Assembly: GCF_002797675.1 (NCBI RefSeq)
Contig: NZ_PGEX01000001.1
Coordinates: forward strand, 124,001-188,000
Length of the DNA stretch: 64,000 nucleotides
Source of the DNA: Hallerella succinigenes
Lineage (GTDB): Bacteria; Fibrobacterota; Fibrobacteria; Fibrobacterales; Fibrobacteraceae
Reading direction: 5' to 3'
Shown piece after piece: positions 61,883 through 64,000 of the stretch. The stretch's first letter is position 1. Every line of letters begins with the position of its first letter. A program made the position numbers and the translations under genes. The notes below the pieces were generated by a model, which did not search any database, was not told the origin of the DNA, and saw nothing but the letters and a program-made list of their open reading frames with translations.

Positions 61883-64000
61883 TTAATCCTTCGGACGACG
61901 GTAGCCCCACTTCGAGAGGATTCTGTCATCATCCTTGCGAATGTAACCCTGCTTGCGATCCGGAAGTTCGCACTGGAGTTCCGAGCGAATTTTCACATCC
62001 GAGGTGAAGATGTAAGCGCCCGTGCCGAGCTTACGCCCTTCCGCATTCTTCAGGTAACCCTGCGCATCCGGCTTCATTTCAAAGTAGAGCTGAATTGCGC
62101 CACTCTTATCGACGTAATCCGGAGTGATATTCTGAGAGAAGCTGTAATCAGCTACATAATCACCGATCGTGGAGAAGAGCCAAATTCTCAAGCTGATCGT
62201 CGTCGTGTAAAGGCTTGCCGCCGTTCCAATGGAATCATACGCCTTCTGGAATGCCGTCGAGCAGTAATTTTCCACGTAGTCTTCGACGGTCGTCGTGGTA
62301 CGGTCCCAACCGCCACCGCTATCGAGTGCGACATAGCCATTTTCCACGATGCTTTCCAAGGTCGAAAGCGTTCCCGTTTCATCGATTGCCGGAGCCTGGG
62401 CTGTAATGCTGAGCGTTGCACCGAGATGTTTTCCCGTGAGGCCCGTGTACGGTTCTTCGCCCGTTCCTTCCGAAACGCCGCTAGAAGATCCCGCCTGTGT
62501 TTCTTCTTCCTTACCCGTCTTCGCGTTCACTACGCTCAACGCATAAGTGGTTCCTTTTTCGCTGTTCGAAACGGAGGTGAACTTTTCCACGTCCTTCGGA
62601 TCCGAAGAGACGAGCGGTTCTTCCATATTGATCGTAATCAGCTTACCCGCCTTGAGAATCACCACGACCGTATCCGAAGCTTCGTTACCCGCCTTGTCGC
62701 GGTAGGTACGAATGATCAAGTTCTTGCCATCGTTCAAGCCCTGATAATTCAAAGTATCCTGTTCAATACCATCCACGGTCCACTTGACTTCGATCGAGAC
62801 GTTGCTCACGACTGTAGAATCTTCCGGAGTCATGATTTTCACCTTCGGAAGAATCGTGTCGACAATGACCTTTGCCGTTGCCGTCGCCGAATTTCCATAG
62901 ACATCGGTGTAAGTGTAGCTGACTTCATAAATCAGATTTCCGTCTTCATCCTTCGTCTTCGTTCCCTTCGAGTTGATCGTGTAAGAAACATTCACGTCGT
63001 AAGCTTTCTTGCCGTCCGAGCTCTTTGCTTCATACGTATAGCCGACCGCATAGATCGTATTGCCATCGGAATCGGTTTTCACCGTTCCTGTTGCATCGAT
63101 CGTATAGGTGAGCGTTACAACCTTACCGTCCGCATCCTTGAACGTCATCGAAACTTCATAGTATTCTTCGCCGTTCGAATCGGTCAAACGTTTGCCGTTC
63201 GAATCGGTATAGTAAGAGACCTTGACTACGGTTCCCGCGGAAGTCGTATCGTCATAGCTGACCTGGATTAAGTTTTCACCGATCACGGAATGCGTTACCT
63301 GCACTTTCGAAGAAAGATCGGCTTCATCCTTCAGGTTCACCTTGCCGATTGTCTGTTCTGCCGTCTTGATGTTCGACGCAGAAACTCTTGCCGTATCGAG
63401 GATTACCTTAAAGCTCGTCTTCGCGGTCTGCGTCTTTTCTCCCGAGGAATCCACCACGCTCACCGTCACAATCGTCGCATTGGAACGGACATAGCTTGCA
63501 GGATCATCTGCATCCTTCTGTTCCACGATTGTTACACCGCTCGGACGTCCCGATGTATCGTTTGAAGCAGAGATAGTCACTACCGGAATCTTCGTGCTGA
63601 GATAGATTACGATTTGGTCCGAGCCATCCTGGTATTTTACCGTGATGATATTCTTATCTTCCTTGACCACGACTGTGCTATCCTTTTCACCGTCAGGCGT
63701 CGTCCATTTGATATAAACTTTCGGATTGTTCGTGTAAATCGTATCCGGCTCAGTCCAAGAAGAATCTCCCGATTCCGCATGAATAATTTTCACATCTTCC
63801 ACGGCGTTAATCACTTTAATCGTTACCGTCGTCGTATCCGAAAGGCCATCCGGATCGGTCACCGAGACCGTCACCGTGTACACGGAATCTTTTTCGTAAT
63901 CCAGACGTTCGGCGTCGCGGAGCGAAATAATGCCCGTCGTCGAATCGATCATAAAGACGTTGCTTGTATCCGAAATGATCTTGTACGTGAGCGGATCATT
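61883..64000 (-). CDS. Large surface/secreted protein with cadherin-like repeats (N-terminus cut by window edge)
   Basis: The frame is open from 61883 to the right window edge (705 residues seen, N-terminus missing). The visible N-terminal part is a cadherin-like repeat: FMIDSTTGIISLRDAERLDY and TVTVSVTDPDGLSDTTTVT. Further Ig-like/beta repeats follow, several ending in a KVI.. or TVS.. strand; three units of about 45 residues share the pattern K-TDSDGN-IYAVGYTYEAK / KTKDEDGN-LIYEVSYTYTD. A C-terminal domain of about 190 residues (AQAPAIDETGTLSTLESIVE) has no recognised family. It is probably an adhesin or cell-surface protein. Lack of the N-terminus prevents assigning an export signal. Confidence 0.7.
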   Translation of the reverse strand, partial: NDPLTYKIISDTSNVFMIDSTTGIISLRDAERLDYEKDSVYTVTVSVTDPDGLSDTTTVTIKVINAVEDVKIIHAESGDSSWTEPDTIYTNNPKVYIKWTTPDGEKDSTVVVKEDKNIITVKYQDGSDQIVIYLSTKIPVVTISASNDTSGRPSGVTIVEQKDADDPASYVRSNATIVTVSVVDSSGEKTQTAKTSFKVILDTARVSASNIKTAEQTIGKVNLKDEADLSSKVQVTHSVIGENLIQVSYDDTTSAGTVVKVSYYTDSNGKRLTDSNGEEYYEVSMTFKDADGKVVTLTYTIDATGTVKTDSDGNTIYAVGYTYEAKSSDGKKAYDVNVSYTINSKGTKTKDEDGNLIYEVSYTYTDVYGNSATATAKVIVDTILPKVKIMTPEDSTVVSNVSIEVKWTVDGIEQDTLNYQGLNDGKNLIIRTYRDKAGNEASDTVVVILKAGKLITINMEEPLVSSDPKDVEKFTSVSNSEKGTTYALSVVNAKTGKEEETQAGSSSGVSEGTGEEPYTGLTGKHLGATLSITAQAPAIDETGTLSTLESIVENGYVALDSGGGWDRTTTTVEDYVENYCSTAFQKAYDSIGTAASLYTTTISLRIWLFSTIGDYVADYSFSQNITPDYVDKSGAIQLYFEMKPDAQGYLKNAEGRKLGTGAYIFTSDVKIRSELQCELPDRKQGYIRKDDDRILSKWGYRRPKD

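Noticed and set aside
1-64000. tRNA, rRNA and CRISPR features
   Set aside because: No tRNA cloverleaf signature, rRNA sequence or regularly spaced repeat array was recognised by eye.

Overview
The window looks like a chromosomal segment of a Fibrobacter-type bacterium (phylum Fibrobacterota). The main clue is a lipoprotein with a serine-rich linker and a C-terminal FISUMP (Fibrobacter succinogenes major paralogous) domain at 46426-48093. The secreted polysaccharide-degrading enzymes (a PL11 rhamnogalacturonan lyase and a GH43-CBM6 enzyme with a C-terminal secretion-type tail) and the LamG lipoprotein fit this. No rRNA, tRNA or CRISPR array was recognised.

Left part (1-27.4 kb), mostly housekeeping: a partial PL11 lyase; a LamG lipoprotein; mnmG; a trpBA operon behind a classical ribosome-mediated attenuator whose leader peptide carries two adjacent Trp codons; an HTH-Fic gene with operator-like repeats over its promoter; a pyrD-like/beta-barrel/PDZ-thioredoxin operon; an M20 peptidase-cobB-ybaK operon; a lysS-lolC-lolD-clpC-bioB operon; a phosphohexomutase; and pepA-guaA.

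Middle part (27.5-50.8 kb), an accessory/defence island. On the minus strand a four-gene operon runs from 43.5 kb to 29.8 kb: a 1777-aa DEAD-type helicase with a C-terminal DUF1998 region (DruE-like, or a fused DrmA/DrmB-like protein), a DrmD-like SNF2 helicase, an AAA/DUF4143-type ATPase, and a 1392-aa adenine methyltransferase of the DrmMI/PglX kind. It resembles DISARM and Druantia but matches neither. Downstream, with its own strong promoter, is a three-gene overlapping cassette: a small putative antitoxin, a SecB-like chaperone, and a putative toxin split by a frameshift in an 8-nt homopolymer. An HNH endonuclease gene follows. Upstream are a second DUF4143 ATPase, a DUF2971-like gene, the FISUMP lipoprotein, a FISUMP pseudogene, a 76-bp direct repeat marking a duplicated FISUMP/ATPase 3' junction, an IS200-type tnpA, and the remains of a type I restriction-modification locus (truncated hsdM plus a decayed DUF1016 gene).

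Right part (50.8-64 kb): a MATE exporter; a topoisomerase III with four C-terminal zinc repeats; a GH43-CBM enzyme; htpG downstream of a textbook sigma-54 promoter motif; recQ; and a large surface protein with cadherin-like repeats that runs off the right edge. Many genes have a good Shine-Dalgarno sequence, which decided several starts; others (topB, recQ, MATE) have none.
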